Source: Desulfobacteraceae bacterium (GTDB lineage Bacteria; Desulfobacterota; DSM-4660; Desulfatiglandales; Desulfatiglandaceae). Taken from it: DNA of 8,508 nt. The DNA is taken from NCBI GenBank assembly GCA_030632525.1, contig DAOVUP010000039.1, positions 1 to 8,508 on the forward strand, given 5' to 3'. The notes beneath the pieces were generated by a model. That model saw only the letters and a program-made list of their open reading frames with translations, ran no database searches and was not told the origin of the DNA. Below are positions 6,314 through 8,508 of the stretch, one piece after another. Numbering within the stretch: the first letter of the stretch is position 1; each line of letters begins with the position of its first letter. A program made the translations under genes and the position numbers.

Positions 6314-7399
6314 ATGAAGATGGAGTTGAGCCATAAACATGGGGGCACACCGCAGCTTGATATGATCAGATTGGGGGTGCCTCATGGACCTGTTTTAGAC
6401 TTTAGTGTCAATCTTAATCTTCTGGGACCGCCGACAATTATCAAAGAAAAATGGCCGGAATTGCTTGAAAACATCGAGCAGTATCCCAGCGTTCAAGGAG
6501 ATGGCATCGCTCATTATTACCACACCATATACGGCATATCCCCTGATAATTTTCTGGCCGGTAATGGGTCAACCGAGTTGATCTATCTGATACCGAGGGT
6601 GCTCAGATTTAAGCATGTCGCTGTTCTTGCACCTTCATTCCATGATTATGAACGGGCGTCACTTCTGGCAGGGGCAAAGGTGGTAAGATGTCCCCTTTCT
6701 CCCCATGACGACTTTGCTTTTCCATCAGAAGACCATTTGATAAAGCTCCTCAAGAAGGTGGATGCCCTCTGGGTCGCCCGTCCCAACAATCCCACAGGAA
6801 ACTTGTTCTCCATGGAACTCATCCTGAAGTTAGCCCGGATGTTCCCTGAAAAATGGTTCATAATTGATGAAGCCTTTATTCAATTCTTAGATGAATGGAA
6901 AAACACCAGTTTTCTTGCTGCAAAACCCGAGGCCAATGGTCTTGTACTCAACTCACTACCAAAATTTTATGCCATTGCCGGTCTCAGACTGGGGGGACTT
7001 ATGGGGAGTGAGTCGGTTATCTCGCATCTGAAAAACGCAAAGGAACCGTGGACAATAAATGGAATAGCGGATCGGGTTGCATCACTCCTCATTCAATGTG
7101 CTGATTATGATGATGAGACCCGTGTCGCTGTCAGAGAAGAGATGAGAAGGGTTTTTACGGGCTTGGAGAACCTTGACGGTGTCATCCCCTTCTCCGCTTC
7201 AGCCAACTACATCCTGTGCCAATGGGTCAAGACCGGTGACCTGGATGACATGATACGACATCTACTTTCCAATGGCGTATATGTACGGGACTGCAGGAAT
7301 TTTCCTGGACTTGAGGAAAACTTCTTCCGCATGGGGCTTAAAACGGCTGATGATAATGATCGGTTGCTTTCTCTTATTTCCTCGTTTCCATCGTCTTAG
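6314..7399 (+). CDS. cobD: L-threonine-O-3-phosphate decarboxylase (CobD type, PLP-dependent)
   Basis: The Salmonella-type CobD decarboxylates threonine phosphate to (R)-1-amino-2-propanol phosphate, the linker that CbiB attaches to cobyric acid. It is a cytosolic fold-type I PLP enzyme. The 361 residues are close to the 364 of Salmonella CobD. Visible motifs are an N-terminal HKHGG (7-11), AGNGSTELIY near 83-92, RPNNPTG with the PLP-contacting asparagine (156-162), IIDEAF (183-188), and SLPKFYAIAGLRLGG with Schiff-base Lys217 and Arg225. A late FFRMGLK has Arg339 in the place of the substrate-carboxylate arginine. There is no extra C-terminal metal-binding domain. The start has 'ggag' 5 nt upstream, and the gene begins 16 nt after the CbiZ fusion, so it is co-transcribed. 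The related histidinol-phosphate aminotransferase is the main alternative, but the motif set and the neighbouring cbiB favour CobD. The name differs from the unrelated Pseudomonas cobD (CbiB). Confidence 0.9.
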   Translation: MKMELSHKHGGTPQLDMIRLGVPHGPVLDFSVNLNLLGPPTIIKEKWPELLENIEQYPSVQGDGIAHYYHTIYGISPDNFLAGNGSTELIYLIPRVLRFKHVAVLAPSFHDYERASLLAGAKVVRCPLSPHDDFAFPSEDHLIKLLKKVDALWVARPNNPTGNLFSMELILKLARMFPEKWFIIDEAFIQFLDEWKNTSFLAAKPEANGLVLNSLPKFYAIAGLRLGGLMGSESVISHLKNAKEPWTINGIADRVASLLIQCADYDDETRVAVREEMRRVFTGLENLDGVIPFSASANYILCQWVKTGDLDDMIRHLLSNGVYVRDCRNFPGLEENFFRMGLKTADDNDRLLSLISSFPSS

Positions 7400-7413
7400 T
7401 CGATTATGTAATT

Positions 7414-8403
7414 ATGCTTGAATCAGCCATAATCCTTTTCCTCGCCTTTATCCTTGACCTCCTTCTTGGTGATCCCCGCTACAGATTCCACCCCATCAGG
7501 CTCATAGGCCGGTCTATCGCCTTTTTCACACGCATATTGAGACGTGCTGGTCTGGATGGAAGATTGGGAGGGGTAGCTCTGGTTATGATAGTAGAGTTCA
7601 TTTTTCTCACCGCTTTTCTGGCGGCAAGTCTTTCTCTTCACCGTATCCATATACTCCTCGGTCTCGGGTTTGATCTTTTCATATGCTATTCCTGTCTTGC
7701 CCTGAAAGACCTCTTTTACCACATGGATAAGGTGAACCATGCATTGGAAGGGGGAAATCTCGCTGAAGCGAGAAAAGCAATCGCAATGGTTGTGGGGCGT
7801 GACGTTCGATTTTTAGATGAAAAGGGGATCAGCCGGGCGGCCATAGAGACCATGTCTGAAAATTTTGTAGATGGATTTTTTTCTCCCATTTTCTGGTATC
7901 TCAGTGGCGGGATACTGGGATATATTTTTGGGTTGTCTCCAGTCATGGCCGCCATAGGTTTTATGATAACCTTTAAAGTGGCAAGCACATTAGATTCCAT
8001 GGTAGGGTATAAAGATTCCGAGTTCCTTGAATTTGGCTGGGCAGGTGCGAAACTTGACGATATCATGAACTTTATCCCTGCCCGTTTATCTCTAATATTC
8101 CTCTTTGCTGGAGCATGGATCTGCAGGTTAAAGGCCTCAGAGGGAATAAGGGTGGCTCTGAGAGACAGGCTGAAACACGATTCACCGAATGCTGCTCACG
8201 CTGAAAGTTTTGTTGCCGGAGCCTTAGAAGTGCGTCTCGGCGGACCCTCGGTATATCCTGATGGTCAAAAAGATAAACCATGGCTTGCCAAAGGAAACCC
8301 GGATCCGCTGCTGCGGCACATCCGAAGGACAACCTCGCTCCTAACATGTTCCGCGTGGGCTGCGGTGGGGTACTCCATTTGTTTGCTGGTCTTGTTCGTG
8401 TAA
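7414..8403 (+). CDS. cbiB: Adenosylcobinamide-phosphate synthase (CbiB), membrane protein
   Basis: CbiB joins adenosylcobyric acid to aminopropanol phosphate, giving adenosylcobinamide phosphate, at the inner membrane. The 329-residue product fits the family (about 310-320). Markers are LDLLLGDPRYRFHPIRLIGR (from 14), VVGRD (126-130), IETMSENFVDGFFSPIFW (near 149), the STLDSMVGYK/FLEFGWAGAKLDDIMN region, and NAAHAESFVAGALEVRLGGP (from 259). Hydrophobic membrane segments lie at about 4-18, 53-75, 78-95, 155-190, 220-236 and 308-329. No Shine-Dalgarno sequence is visible before the ATG. The start lies 14 nt after the cobD stop, so translational coupling is likely. A start-stop pair ATGTAA at 7406-7411 lies just ahead. 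As the direct consumer of the CobD product and of cobyric acid from CbiZ, it completes the remodelling branch. Confidence 0.95.
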   Translation: MLESAIILFLAFILDLLLGDPRYRFHPIRLIGRSIAFFTRILRRAGLDGRLGGVALVMIVEFIFLTAFLAASLSLHRIHILLGLGFDLFICYSCLALKDLFYHMDKVNHALEGGNLAEARKAIAMVVGRDVRFLDEKGISRAAIETMSENFVDGFFSPIFWYLSGGILGYIFGLSPVMAAIGFMITFKVASTLDSMVGYKDSEFLEFGWAGAKLDDIMNFIPARLSLIFLFAGAWICRLKASEGIRVALRDRLKHDSPNAAHAESFVAGALEVRLGGPSVYPDGQKDKPWLAKGNPDPLLRHIRRTTSLLTCSAWAAVGYSICLLVLFV

Positions 8404-8429
8404 GGACAAGGCCGTTACCAATTATTGGC

Positions 8430-8508
8430 AAACTCGTAAAAAGTCACTGACCCGTTTTCGTCATTCCCGCGAACGCGGGAATCCAGGGAAATCAATCCCG
8501 CCGCGGGA
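8430..8508. repeat. Intergenic REP-like hairpin repeat (runs off the right edge)
   Basis: A perfect 9-bp inverted repeat, attcccgcg (8463-8471) and cgcgggaat (8474-8482), has a 2-base centre and is followed by 'ccag'. A second inverted pair, tcccg (8496-8500) and cggga (8504-8508), touches the window end. Sequences of the form cattcccgcg-aa-cgcgggaatccag are, to my knowledge, widespread dispersed intergenic repeats in Desulfobacterota and other proteobacteria, often preceded by an AT-rich 'actcgtaaaaagtc' stretch as here (8432-8445). No T-tract follows, so it is not a standard terminator. It probably marks the end of the operon. Confidence 0.7.

Noticed and set aside
8463..8482. Hairpin after cbiB as an intrinsic terminator
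   Set aside because: The stem is strong but is followed by ccaggg rather than a T-tract; better described as a dispersed repeat.
1..8508. CRISPR array, tRNA, rRNA or phage genes
   Set aside because: No regularly spaced direct repeats, cloverleaf or rRNA sequence, and no integrase, transposase or phage structural gene was seen on either strand.

Overview
The window is a cobamide (vitamin B12-type corrinoid) uptake and remodelling locus with every gene on the + strand. The organism is most likely a Gram-negative anaerobe of the Desulfobacterota (deltaproteobacterial) type. That assignment is an inference. It rests on a TonB-dependent outer-membrane receptor, on single-copy corrinoid salvage genes of a style common in that group, on moderate GC, and on a 'cattcccgcg-aa-cgcgggaatg'-type dispersed hairpin repeat at the right edge. 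No 16S or marker gene is present to prove it.

Layout, left to right. Positions 1-220 hold the 3' part of a cobalamin riboswitch, cut by the window edge, followed by a textbook intrinsic terminator. After a 170-nt leader with no recognised function comes cobT (405-1490), which activates the lower-ligand base. A new promoter candidate (about 1524-1551) then starts a second, complete cobalamin riboswitch (1564-1777) with its own strong terminator (1840-1878). Between that terminator and the next gene lies a 142-bp near-symmetrical palindrome (1892-2033) that looks like a mobile or dispersed miniature element placed inside the regulated leader. The second transcription unit follows: a BtuB-like TonB receptor (2128-4155), a secreted BtuF-type corrinoid-binding protein fused to a CbiZ corrinoid amidohydrolase (4276-6297), a CobD-type threonine-phosphate decarboxylase (6314-7399) and CbiB (7414-8403). 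The last three are separated by only 14-16 nt. The window closes with an intergenic hairpin repeat.

How the genes fit together. The receptor brings corrinoids across the outer membrane and the BtuF domain binds them in the periplasm. CbiZ can remove the aminopropanol/nucleotide-loop side chain to leave cobyric acid. CobD makes (R)-1-amino-2-propanol phosphate, and CbiB attaches it to cobyric acid to rebuild cobinamide phosphate. CobT supplies the activated new lower ligand. The set therefore reads as a system for taking in 'foreign' cobamides and rebuilding them with the host's preferred base. The inner-membrane permease/ATPase (BtuCD) and the CobU/CobY, CobS and CobC steps are not in the window.

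The most interesting points are the apparent export of a CbiZ domain normally expected to act on intracellular adenosylated corrinoids, the uncharacterised ~120-residue C-terminal extension of that fusion, the co-centred 142-bp palindrome in the btuB leader, and the use of two independent B12 riboswitches around cobT.
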